A DNA stretch of 14,957 nt from Rhodoferax sp. (GTDB taxonomy: Bacteria; Pseudomonadota; Gammaproteobacteria; Burkholderiales; Burkholderiaceae_C). Of this stretch, positions 1-6,059 are shown one piece after another. The stretch lies in NCBI GenBank assembly GCA_021731215.1, contig JAKFXU010000302.1:1-14957 (forward strand), written 5' to 3'. A model generated the notes under the pieces. It saw nothing but the letters and a program-made list of their open reading frames with translations, searched no databases and was not told where the DNA came from. The position numbers and the translations under genes were made by a program. The stretch's first letter is position 1. Each line of letters starts with the position of its first letter.

Positions 1-291
1 GAAGGCCCCCAGCACCAGGGTGATGTTCATCAGCGACATGCGGTGCATCCAGAAACTGTCCAGCTCAGCCGGCACGCCCAGCACCGGTCCCAGACCGATC
101 AGGTTGTTGAACCAGTCGCCCCAGAACTTGACGCCACCGAACACACCCCAGACCAGGCCATTGACCATCAGGCCCAGGATCACCAGCACCAGCAGCACGG
201 CGCCCATGTAGGACGACCACTTCTTGACAAACAGCTTGTCGTAATCGGACTTGAAACCAGCCAACCATTTGGCACTGCTCACGCTATTCAT
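1..291 (-). CDS. YeeE/YedE-type sulfur transporter, N-terminal part (cut by window edge)
   Basis: An open frame of 97 codons runs off the left edge without a stop, so only the N-terminus is visible. It begins MNSVSSAKWLAGF, has a hydrophobic segment at about residues 28-50 and a second one starting near residue 85 (WMHRMSLMNITLVLGAF). The stretch NLIGLGPVLGVPAELDSF followed by the WMHR...NITLVLGAF segment is what I recall from YeeE/YedE (DUF395) inner-membrane proteins, which import thiosulfate or related sulfur compounds. The ATG at 291-289 is preceded by GAGGAG six bases upstream. The gene is last in the visible operon, 36 bases after the small cytochrome c gene. Sulfur transport fits a tetrathionate-reductase-type operon. 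The family call rests on N-terminal similarity only; the diagnostic cysteine motifs would lie outside the window. Confidence 0.66.
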   Translation of the reverse strand, partial: MNSVSSAKWLAGFKSDYDKLFVKKWSSYMGAVLLVLVILGLMVNGLVWGVFGGVKFWGDWFNNLIGLGPVLGVPAELDSFWMHRMSLMNITLVLGAF

Positions 292-327
292 TGCTGGCTC
301 CTCGCCTGATCGGGTTGATGTTGTGCC

Positions 328-720
328 TTAGCTGCAGGTGGCCGGCGCGTCGCCATCCTTGGCACCTTTGATGAGGAAGGCCTTGATGTCCTCCATCAGT
401 TCCTTCTCGGGCGTGTCGGCAAACTTTTCCGCCGCCTTGTTGCCGGACTTGATGCTGGCCCGATAGGCCTTGCTGACATACTTGCTGACCGTGTCCTTGT
501 CCTTGGCGTGTTTGTCCGCCTGCAGGTAGACGCTCCACTCGGCCTTGGTTTTGGTGCTGGGGTTGATCGAGCCCACCGGCATGGCGACGTGGCAGGACGT
601 GCAGACGCTGCGGTAATAGACGCGGCCGCGCTTCCAGTCGGCCTCGTAAGCCTGTGCCGCAACCGAGGCACCCATCAGGGTGATCAGGGCGGCGGCGCTC
701 AGAATTTTGGCGTGTTTCAT
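328..720 (-). CDS. periplasmic monoheme cytochrome c
   Basis: A 130-residue protein with a Sec signal peptide (MKHAKILSAAALITLMGASVAAQA, cut in two here: positive start MKHAK, then a hydrophobic core, cleavage near AQA-YE) and one heme-binding motif CTSCH at residues 40-44. A Met at 47 is a possible but unproven axial ligand. The remainder is Lys/Ala-rich and helical. It should be a soluble electron carrier. The ATG at 720 is chosen over a longer in-frame start at 780 because it begins the signal peptide and has AGGAG seven bases upstream; the longer start would overlap the preceding gene. It lies between the cytochrome b gene (40-base gap) and the YeeE-like gene, so it probably passes electrons between the membrane subunit and the octaheme enzyme. 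The exact cytochrome subfamily is not recognised. Confidence 0.85.
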   Translation of the reverse strand: MKHAKILSAAALITLMGASVAAQAYEADWKRGRVYYRSVCTSCHVAMPVGSINPSTKTKAEWSVYLQADKHAKDKDTVSKYVSKAYRASIKSGNKAAEKFADTPEKELMEDIKAFLIKGAKDGDAPATCS

Positions 721-760
721 GGTGATTGCTCCTAAAAATGGGTGATGCAAATGGGTGCAC

Positions 761-1360
761 TCAATGCTCAACGTCCTCATAGCCGGTGATCATGGACTTG
801 AACTTGGACGTGATCTTGTGCCCGGTGGTGGCCAGATAGACGTGCGATATCAGAAAAGCAAGCATCAAAAAGGCGCCGATGGTGTGGGCCGTTGCCATCC
901 ATTCCAGTGACAGTGCGCCCAGACCCCAGGCGGCCCAATCCGCGTAGAACAGGTACAACCAGCCGCTAACCCAAATCAAGGGGCTGAGCAGGGTCAGAAT
1001 GGCCAGATAGGTCAGTCGTTGCAGCGGGTTGTGTTTTTGGCTTGCGCTGGGCTTGAAGGGGTGCGGCTCATGCTTGAAGATGCCCGAAGAGTAGTACTTC
1101 ATGATGGCAAGCATCTTCTGCGTGGTCGGAATGTAGTGGCGCCACTCGCCGGTGGTTACATGCCAGAAGATCGCGAACACCCACAGCCCCACCAGCGTCC
1201 AGGCGGCAATGGCGTGGTAATCGACCGCCTTTTCGAATCCGAAGAGGGCATAAGTACCGTGAACTTCAAACCCGGTCAGCATCAAAAAGATGATCAAGGC
1301 GGCCTGCGACCAGTGCCAGAAGCGCTCGAAGCCCTTGAAAATATAGACACGTTCAGTCAT
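761..1360 (-). CDS. cytochrome b561-type membrane subunit (thiosulfate reductase/hydrogenase cytochrome b family)
   Basis: A 199-residue integral membrane protein with about four hydrophobic segments: near residues 15-33, 50-66, 118-138 and 155-175. Histidines sit at helix positions expected of di-heme b-type subunits: FWHWSQA in the first segment, FWHVTTGEW after the second, and AHTIGAF and ISHVYLATTGH in the last. The family (PF01292-like) takes electrons from quinol and hands them to a periplasmic partner. The start at 1360 (MTERVYIFKGFERFWHW) is chosen because GAGGAG lies eight bases upstream; an upstream extension to 1690 would overlap the octaheme gene in another frame. It begins 11 bases after the octaheme cytochrome stop, which indicates co-transcription and a role as its membrane electron donor. 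Confidence 0.87.
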   Translation of the reverse strand: MTERVYIFKGFERFWHWSQAALIIFLMLTGFEVHGTYALFGFEKAVDYHAIAAWTLVGLWVFAIFWHVTTGEWRHYIPTTQKMLAIMKYYSSGIFKHEPHPFKPSASQKHNPLQRLTYLAILTLLSPLIWVSGWLYLFYADWAAWGLGALSLEWMATAHTIGAFLMLAFLISHVYLATTGHKITSKFKSMITGYEDVEH

Positions 1361-1371
1361 TTGATTGCTCC

Positions 1372-2980
1372 TCAAGCCTTGCGCCGTGAAATGAACCGCA
1401 ATGCACCGTGGCCCAGCACACCCAGCAGGGTCAGCAGGGCCAAGCCCCAGCCAACCCGGTCGACCCAGGCATTGGCGTCGCGCCCTGGAAGATAAACGCC
1501 TTGAATGCCCGCCAGACGGCCCTCCTTGGCGTGGCAATCGGCGCAACCCAGCGCCTTTTCCTTGGGCGCCACCATGTGGGTGATGGGCCAATACATTTCG
1601 GTACTGATGAAGTCGTATTGGCCCGAGAAAGGCGCGCCGGAATCCTTCATCCCTGCTTCGATGGCTTTGTCCCACACCAGGTTTTTCCAATAACCGATGT
1701 CATCATTGCCCGCCGTCTTGGGTGTGACCAGCGTCTTGTTGATCGGGTCGTAGGGCTGTTTACCGTGGAACACCTTCATCGGCCAGATCAGGGACTTGCC
1801 GTCGGTGGGGCTGCCACCCAGCCTGTTGATGCCGGTGGGCTGGTCCGATTTTTCGATTTTGTCAGTCAGCAAGGTGTAGTTGACCTGACCGTTGAACCAC
1901 ACGTACTGGGGTATGACGTTCTCGCCGAGCGTGAAGTCTCCCTTGCGGGACTCGTAGGTGATGCGGCCTTTCTCGTCTTTTTTCACGAATTGCTTGCCAT
2001 TGGCATCGAGCTGACCCGCAGTGGACCAGTCCCACGACATCTTGGTGGCAATGCCGCCGCGCGAAAAAGCGGGGATGTGGCAGGTCTGGCAAGCCAGTTT
2101 GGCAGTGTGCTGATTGAGGCGGACGTCCTTTTTGTGCGGGCCATTGCCGTGGCAGGAGACGCAGGTAGCCGGATTGCCCTGGTCGCCGCCGCCGCGCAGG
2201 TGGGCGCCCTTGTCTTCTTTGGCGGTGGGCGTGTAGCGGCTGCCCGCCACGTCATGGCTGGAGGTTTTATGGCAGGTGGCGCAGGTGAAGTCCAGGCCGG
2301 ATGCGTCCATGTGCACATCGAGCTCTTTGTCGGGTGCGGCCACGGAGCTGTCCAGGTCGCCGTGCTTGACGCCATCGCCGCCGCCGCCGTTGAAGTGGCA
2401 AGCGCCGCAGGTGTCACGGCTGGTCTTGCCAACCTTCTGAGCGATCTTGGCTAAATCAATGCCCTTGAGAATTTTGCCGGAGCCGGGAGGGAACTCCGTG
2501 TCCTTGGTGACCACGTGGCCGGCCAGGCCCGGTGGCTTGCGGTAGTTGCCGGTGGTGTCGTGGCACACCAGGCAATCCACGTTTTGTTCGGAGGTAAAGT
2601 CAAACCCCGAATCTTTCCAGCCGTAGCCGACGTGGCAATTGGTGCAGGACGCCTGGTTGGCGGCGATGGAAATGCAGTAATTGTTGAGAACGGTCTTCTT
2701 GCCCAGCAGCTGCTGGGTGTCGGGGTTGAGATACTCCCACTTCCAGTGCTTGGTGCGGTGAATTTGTCCGGCCGCCTCGGTATGACACGTCAGGCAAGCC
2801 TGCGTCACCTCGGTGACCGGACTTGAACTCGCGCTGCAGTTCCTTGAACTTGGTGTGATCGGCGGTGGTGCTGAGTTTGAGCGGTTTGGGTTCTGCCGCC
2901 CAAGCCAGGCCCGATGCGGCGAACAGAACCCACCCGGCCAGACAGGCCAGTAATGAGGTTTGCTTGGACTTGGGCGTCAT
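1372..2980 (-). CDS. otr: octaheme tetrathionate reductase-type multiheme cytochrome c (frameshifted)
   Basis: A periplasmic multiheme enzyme of the OTR family, whose Shewanella member reduces tetrathionate, nitrite and hydroxylamine in vitro. After removing one base the product is 535 residues: signal peptide 1-29 (MTPKSKQTSLLACLAGW..., Ala-Trp-Ala-Ala cleavage region), then eight CxxCH motifs starting at about residues 62, 112, 136, 191, 233, 273, 297 and 479 (CLTCH, CTNCH, CLVCH, CGACH, CATCH, CVSCH, CQTCH, CADCH), and a C-terminal membrane anchor near 509-527 ending RFISRRKA. As sequenced, the frame breaks at 2812-2818 between G55 and P56, so the uninterrupted frame runs only from 2808. 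The start at 2980 has GAGG upstream. It is first in the operon, downstream of a FNR-type box. All eight heme sites and the anchor are intact, so the break is either recent or a sequencing/assembly error. Confidence 0.88.
2812..2818 (-). other. single-base frameshift in the octaheme cytochrome gene
   Basis: On the coding strand the gene reads GAG TTC AAG TCC GGT C-A-CC GAG GTG ACG CAG. Dropping the A (the T at 2814 on the plus strand) gives E-F-K-S-G-P-E-V-T-Q, joining the signal-peptide frame to the heme frame and restoring the G-P-E-V-T stretch I expect before the first heme motif of OTR proteins. The local sequence GGTGACC is not a homopolymer, so slippage is not the obvious cause. Confidence 0.82.
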
Positions 2981-3024
2981 ATGCTGCCTCTATGGTTTTA
3001 TATTTGAATATTCGAAACTACTTA

Positions 3025-3030
3025 TTTATA
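3025..3030 (-). promoter_or_regulatory. candidate -10 element of the octaheme operon promoter
   Basis: On the minus strand the hexamer TATAAA (5 of 6 to TATAAT) follows the FNR-type box. A start about seven bases downstream (near 3018) would place the box centre at roughly -45, a few bases further than the usual class II position of -41.5. No good -35 hexamer is needed for such activated promoters. The assignment is tentative because the surrounding DNA is generally AT-rich. Confidence 0.35.
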
Positions 3031-3056
3031 TTCTGAACCTGCCAAAACAGAATACA

Positions 3057-3070
3057 TTGATGCAAATCAA
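3057..3070 (-). promoter_or_regulatory. FNR/ANR-type binding site upstream of the octaheme cytochrome operon
   Basis: TTGATGCAAATCAA is an exact match to the FNR/ANR consensus TTGAT-N4-ATCAA. It lies in an AT-rich intergenic stretch about 77 bases upstream of the octaheme cytochrome start. FNR-class activators respond to low oxygen, and DNR-class ones to nitric oxide, through the same box. The site predicts anaerobic or microaerobic induction of the cluster. Which regulator binds cannot be told from the box. Confidence 0.75.
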
Positions 3071-3137
3071 ACACTGCGAGGGATTGCGTCAACTTTTGGG
3101 CACGCCCGCAAAGAGCGAGTTTCCATACGGCGCAGTG

Positions 3138-3214
3138 CGCTTCAGGCGAAGTGCTCGAACGAGGTGTAGCGTCCGATGCGGGTGACGGCGGTTTGGCTGC
3201 TGCGGGCGGCGGCG
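3138..3214 (-). pseudogene. remnant copy of the thiL 3' end
   Basis: Bases 3138-3169 are identical to 6057-6088, the end of thiL plus a few bases after its stop, and 3173-3214 match 6152-6193 with two differences. Between the two blocks, 63 bases of thiL are replaced by 3, a net loss of 60 bases or 20 codons. The reading frame therefore survives: the copy encodes A-A-R-S-S-Q-T-A-V-T-R-I-G-R followed by YTSFEHFA and a stop. It starts two bases after the pncC stop codon, in the same frame as pncC. It has no start or ribosome site of its own and cannot encode a kinase. It is best explained as a relic of a duplication or recombination involving the thiL-pgpA-pncC operon. Confidence 0.8.
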
Positions 3215-3216
3215 AT

Positions 3217-3720
3217 TCAGCTCAGCAGTTCCACCAGCCGCGTCAAGGCATGCTGCACGGTAGCCGCACGCACTTGAGCGCGGTCGCCGCCAAAGTGGCA
3301 CTTCTCGGTGATGAGCTGGCCCGGCACGGCGAAGCCGAACCAGACCGTGCCCACCGGTTTGGCCGGGCTGCCGCCGGCCGGGCCGGCGACGCCGGTGACG
3401 GCCACCGCCACCTGCGCGTGCGAGTGCGCCAGCGCCCCCAGCACCATGGCGCGCACCACGCCTTCGCAGACGGCGCCGGCGCGTTTGAGCAACCGTTCTT
3501 CAACGCCCAGCAGCTCTGTTTTGGCGTCATTGGAGTAGGTGACAAAGCCGCGCTCGAACCAGGCGCTGGAGCCGGCCAGATCGGTGCAGGCGGCCGCGAT
3601 CAGGCCGCCGGTGCAGCTTTCGGCGGTCACCAACTTCAGCTCCTTGGTCAGAAGCAATTCGGCTATCAGCCCACACAAGACGGACCTTGATTGCTCCGTT
3701 ATTGACGGCGTCGGTGTCAT
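3217..3720 (-). CDS. pncC: nicotinamide-nucleotide amidohydrolase (CinA C-terminal domain protein)
   Basis: A 167-residue protein, the usual length of stand-alone CinA C-terminal domain proteins such as E. coli PncC (165). It deamidates nicotinamide mononucleotide to nicotinic acid mononucleotide in the pyridine nucleotide cycle. Visible family motifs are LVTAESCTGGLIAA at about residues 30-43, containing the conserved Ser-Cys-Thr-Gly-Gly, FVTYSNDAKTELLGV at about 60-74, and AVTGVAGPAGGSPAKPVGTV near 107-126. The ATG overlaps the stop codon of pgpA (ATGA at 3717-3720), so the two are translationally coupled. Just after its stop lies a thiL tail remnant. The assignment is firm at family level. 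Confidence 0.92.
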   Translation of the reverse strand: MTPTPSITEQSRSVLCGLIAELLLTKELKLVTAESCTGGLIAAACTDLAGSSAWFERGFVTYSNDAKTELLGVEERLLKRAGAVCEGVVRAMVLGALAHSHAQVAVAVTGVAGPAGGSPAKPVGTVWFGFAVPGQLITEKCHFGGDRAQVRAATVQHALTRLVELLS

Positions 3721-4298
3721 TGGAAAAACCGCCAACCGGCGATCAACAGCAGAGCGCAAGCGGCCGCCACCAGGTCGTCCAGCATGATGCCAAAGCCGGC
3801 CTTGCGCCAGACCGCCGGATCGGTGGCCGGATTGACGCCATGGAACAACTGGTCGGCCCAGCGCACCGGGCCGGGCTTGACCGCATCCAAGAAACGGAAC
3901 AGACCGAACGCCAGCAACTGACCCCAAAAGCCGGTGGGCGCTATCAGCCAGAGCACCAGCCAGAACGCCACAATTTCGTCCCACACAATGCTGCCGGGAT
4001 CGAGCACGCGCAGGTTTCTGGCGGTCACGCTGCTGGCCCACCAACCCGCTAGCAGCGACACGCCGATCAGCAGCGCCCAGCTGATGTCGCTCATCAGCGG
4101 CTGCATGACCCAAAATGTCAGCCAGGCCCACAGCGTGCCGACCGTGCCGGGCGCCACCGGACTCAGGCCGGAGCCAAAACCCAGCGCCATGAAGTGCGCC
4201 GGATGCGACAACAGGAAGCGCACGCCGGGGCGCAGCGGGCCCGACGCGATCGAGCTTTCGGTGACCGGCGTTGCAAGAGGCAATTGGTTCTGGCGCAT
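3717..4298 (-). CDS. pgpA: phosphatidylglycerophosphatase A
   Basis: A 193-residue inner-membrane lipid phosphatase that converts phosphatidylglycerophosphate to phosphatidylglycerol. Diagnostic stretches are HPAHFMALGFGSGLSPVAPG (around residues 31-50), then TVGTLWAW, the acidic IVWDEIVAFW segment and GFGIMLDDLVAA near the C-terminus, with hydrophobic helices between them. The ATG at 4298 (MRQNQLPLATPV) is preferred over an upstream in-frame alternative start because the latter would lie inside the preceding LysR gene. No clear Shine-Dalgarno is seen before it, and it starts only 7 bases after the LysR stop. In related genomes pgpA normally follows thiL directly; here they are 1.76 kb apart. 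The stop overlaps the pncC start. Confidence 0.92.
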   Translation of the reverse strand: MRQNQLPLATPVTESSIASGPLRPGVRFLLSHPAHFMALGFGSGLSPVAPGTVGTLWAWLTFWVMQPLMSDISWALLIGVSLLAGWWASSVTARNLRVLDPGSIVWDEIVAFWLVLWLIAPTGFWGQLLAFGLFRFLDAVKPGPVRWADQLFHGVNPATDPAVWRKAGFGIMLDDLVAAACALLLIAGWRFFQ

Positions 4299-4305
4299 GG
4301 CGCGA

Positions 4306-5226
4306 TTATCGTGGAGGGGGGTTTGGCCCCTGCGCCATCTGGGCCAGCCACTGGGCCCAGTAGTCAATGCAGGCGCGGATCTTGGGCAGGCGCTGGCGCT
4401 CTTGCAGCATCACGGCGTAGATCGGTACGCTTGGGCTGGCAAAGTGGCCGGGCAGCACAGGAACAAGGGCACCGCAGGCCACCAGCGGTTGCGCCAGCAG
4501 GTCATTGAGCCGGGCGATACCCACACCTTGCTCCACCAGCGTTAGCAGTACGGCGGAGTTGTCCGAACGGGTGTGGCCCTGCACCACCAGTTCGGCGCCC
4601 TTGCCACCGCCTGCCAGCGGCCAGTGATTGAGGGCGGGACTGGCGCTGTTGCCAATGAGGCGGTGGTGCTGCAGTTCATCGGGATGCTGCGGCGTGCCAT
4701 GGGCCGCCAGGTAAGCGGGTGAGGCATAAAGCGCACGCCGGTTGGAGCCGATCTGGCGCGCCACCACAGTCTCGCTGTTGGGCGTGCCGGTGCGAATGGC
4801 AATGTCGATGCCTTCGCGCGCCATGTCGGCCATGCGGTCGTCGGCGGCGATATCGATGTGCAACTGGGGGTATTGCCGGTACAGCCCGTTCAGGCTGGGG
4901 GCGATCACCATTTGCGCCAGCAGGGGGCTCGCGCTGACCCGCACCCAGCCGCTCGGGCCGCTGATCTTGCCGCTCAGCTCAGCGGCCAGTTCCGCCGTGG
5001 TGTCGAGCAGGCGCCGGCCGTAGGCCAGAAAGGTGTCGCCCTCGTCGGTCAGGCTCAGGCCGTGGGTGCTGCGATGCAGCAGGCGCACGCCGCAGGCGGT
5101 TTCAAGCCGGGCCAGCGAGCGCGTCACCTGGCTGACCGGCACATCGCGCTCGCGGGCGGCGGCCGACAAGGTTCCCAGCTCGGCAATGCGGGCAAACAGG
5201 GCGACGTCATCGAGCTGGAGTTGCAT
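4306..5226 (-). CDS. LysR-family transcriptional regulator
   Basis: A 306-residue protein of normal LysR length. The N-terminal winged helix-turn-helix spans about residues 1-62 (LFARIAELGTLSAAARERDV, then VSQVTRSLARLETACGVRLL, HRSTHGLSLTDEG). The effector-binding domain runs from about 90 to 295 (WVRVSASPLLAQ..., DIDIAIRTGTP-like segment GIDIAIRTGTPNSETVVAR). It is of the type often annotated as controlling neighbouring metabolic genes; its inducer is unknown. It is divergent from the small gene at 5344, and a 27-base near-perfect inverted repeat in the shared intergenic region is a likely operator. It sits just upstream of pgpA on the same strand, inside what looks like an insertion in the thiL-pgpA operon. 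Confidence 0.92.
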   Translation of the reverse strand: MQLQLDDVALFARIAELGTLSAAARERDVPVSQVTRSLARLETACGVRLLHRSTHGLSLTDEGDTFLAYGRRLLDTTAELAAELSGKISGPSGWVRVSASPLLAQMVIAPSLNGLYRQYPQLHIDIAADDRMADMAREGIDIAIRTGTPNSETVVARQIGSNRRALYASPAYLAAHGTPQHPDELQHHRLIGNSASPALNHWPLAGGGKGAELVVQGHTRSDNSAVLLTLVEQGVGIARLNDLLAQPLVACGALVPVLPGHFASPSVPIYAVMLQERQRLPKIRACIDYWAQWLAQMAQGPNPPPR

Positions 5227-5240
5227 GGCCGGATTGTGGC

Positions 5241-5267
5241 TTGGTTTTGCGATAAGTGCAAAACCAA
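5241..5267. promoter_or_regulatory. inverted repeat, probable LysR operator
   Basis: TTGGTTTTGC and GCAAAACCAA form perfect 10-base arms around the 7-base spacer GATAAGT. The centre contains the LysR-type T-N11-A core (T5248 to A5260). It lies 15 bases upstream of the LysR start and about 77 bases upstream of the divergent small gene, the standard place for an autoregulatory LysR site that controls both directions. Confidence 0.65.
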
Positions 5268-5343
5268 TATGCTTTTTTTGCTATTTCCACCGCTTTGCTT
5301 ATTCAATAAAGTTCAAAGCATCGTCAATCCACAGGAGTCCACC

Positions 5344-5604
5344 ATGTTCACAGCCCTCCCCGATGCCACCACCCAGGCCCGCCTGCACGACCAGGCCAAA
5401 GCCGAGGCCGAGCGCCTGCGCCGCGCAGCGATCCAGAATTTCGGCCGTGAAACCGTGGACGCCTTTTGGCGCGGTGCCGATGCCGTGTGGCAGCGCAGCG
5501 TGCAGACCGGCCAGGCGATTGCCGAGCGCAGCGCGGCGCGCTTGAAGGCCCGGCTGGCACGCCAGACCCGCGAGCGCTCAACCACCCTTTCATCAGGCGT
5601 CTGA
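5344..5604 (+). CDS. small hypothetical protein, divergent from the LysR gene
   Basis: An 86-residue protein beginning MFTALPDATTQARLHDQAKA. I do not recognise it. It is almost wholly predicted helix, rich in Ala, Arg, Gln and Glu, with a central aromatic patch (NFGRETVDAFWRGADAVWQR) and a basic C-terminal half (RLKARLARQTRER). It has no signal peptide or membrane segment. Helical, alanine-rich proteins of this kind include phasin-like and nucleoid-associated proteins, but nothing here proves either. The ATG is preceded by AGGAG eight bases upstream, a good ribosome site. Divergent orientation from LysR with a shared inverted repeat suggests that the regulator controls it. A REP-type hairpin about 100 bases after the stop may end the transcript. 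Confidence 0.62.
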   Translation: MFTALPDATTQARLHDQAKAEAERLRRAAIQNFGRETVDAFWRGADAVWQRSVQTGQAIAERSAARLKARLARQTRERSTTLSSGV

Positions 5605-5702
5605 CCATGCCCACACTGCGTCGCTGCGGGATGATTGCGATGCTGTAGTGGAGGCGGACGCCGAAAAGGTCCCATTCCAGATCACACAAATCTCAATGAC
5701 GC

Positions 5703-5788
5703 CAGTGGTAGGGTGGGCAAAGCGCAGCGTGCCCACGTAGCAACGCAGTGTGGTGGGCACGCTGCGCTTTGCCCACCCTACGGCACTG
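5703..5788. repeat. inverted pair of REP-type repeats (REPIN-like hairpin)
   Basis: Bases 5708-5736 (starting GTAGGGTGGGCAAAGCGC) and 5753-5781 are exact 29-base reverse complements separated by a 16-base loop. Short CAGTG/CACTG stretches extend the symmetry outward. The GTAGGGTGGGCAAAGCGCAG core is a dispersed repeat I have seen often in betaproteobacterial intergenic regions. The structure forms a strong hairpin that could protect or end the mRNA of the small upstream gene. Confidence 0.88.
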
Positions 5789-5926
5789 CAGTAATTTGCC
5801 GCAAGCCGAACCCAGCAACAAAAATCGTCCAGGCCGGCGCAGTGCATCAATTTCCGGTCGCAACTGGGCAAATACCTCTGGCACATACTGCACCTCGTCC
5901 AGCACCACCAGTTTGTCTCGGTCGGT
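5787..5926 (-). pseudogene. fragment of an AAA-type ATPase gene (AAA_14/DUF4143-like)
   Basis: About 46 codons on the minus strand read DKLVVLDEVQYVPEVFAQLR followed by PEIDALRRPGRFLLLGSA and GKLLQ. This is the Walker B region (hhhhDE as LVVLDE) and sensor-1-like GSA segment of the archaeal/bacterial AAA_14-DUF4143 ATP-binding protein family, often mobile or toxin-antitoxin linked. No Walker A region is found, and the frame runs directly into REP sequence at both sides (C-terminal end at 5787, other repeat unit from 6016). Homology upstream of about 5926 is uncertain. This is a decayed remnant, not a functional gene. Confidence 0.7.
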
Positions 5927-6015
5927 CTTTCGTCCTTGCAAACTGCCTGCTATGCGATCAATAGGCAAGGACAATGATCTGTCAACTGCGTCCCGTGGCG
6001 CCCCAGCCTCAGGCG

Positions 6016-6059
6016 CAGTGGTAGGGTGGGCAAAGCGCAGCGTGCCCACGTAGCGACGC
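6016..6059. repeat. third REP-type unit, abutting the thiL stop
   Basis: This 44-base stretch matches 5703-5746 in direct orientation with one mismatch, including the 29-base GTAGGGTGGG... core at 6021-6049. It ends two bases before the thiL stop codon on the minus strand. It is a single unit without its inverted partner. The two direct copies flank the ATPase gene fragment. Confidence 0.88.

Noticed and set aside
1408..2454. 348-codon plus-strand open frame opposite the octaheme cytochrome gene
   Set aside because: Antisense shadow with Val/Ala/Gly bias; the minus strand carries eight CxxCH motifs in one frame.
5607..5648. 13-codon ORF (MPTLRRCGMIAML) just after the small helical gene
   Set aside because: Too short, without a ribosome site of its own or any recognisable family.
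5708..5781. CRISPR-like reading of the three 29-base repeats
   Set aside because: Two copies form an inverted pair and the third is 240 bases away; there are no regular spacers and no cas genes. They are REP-type elements.
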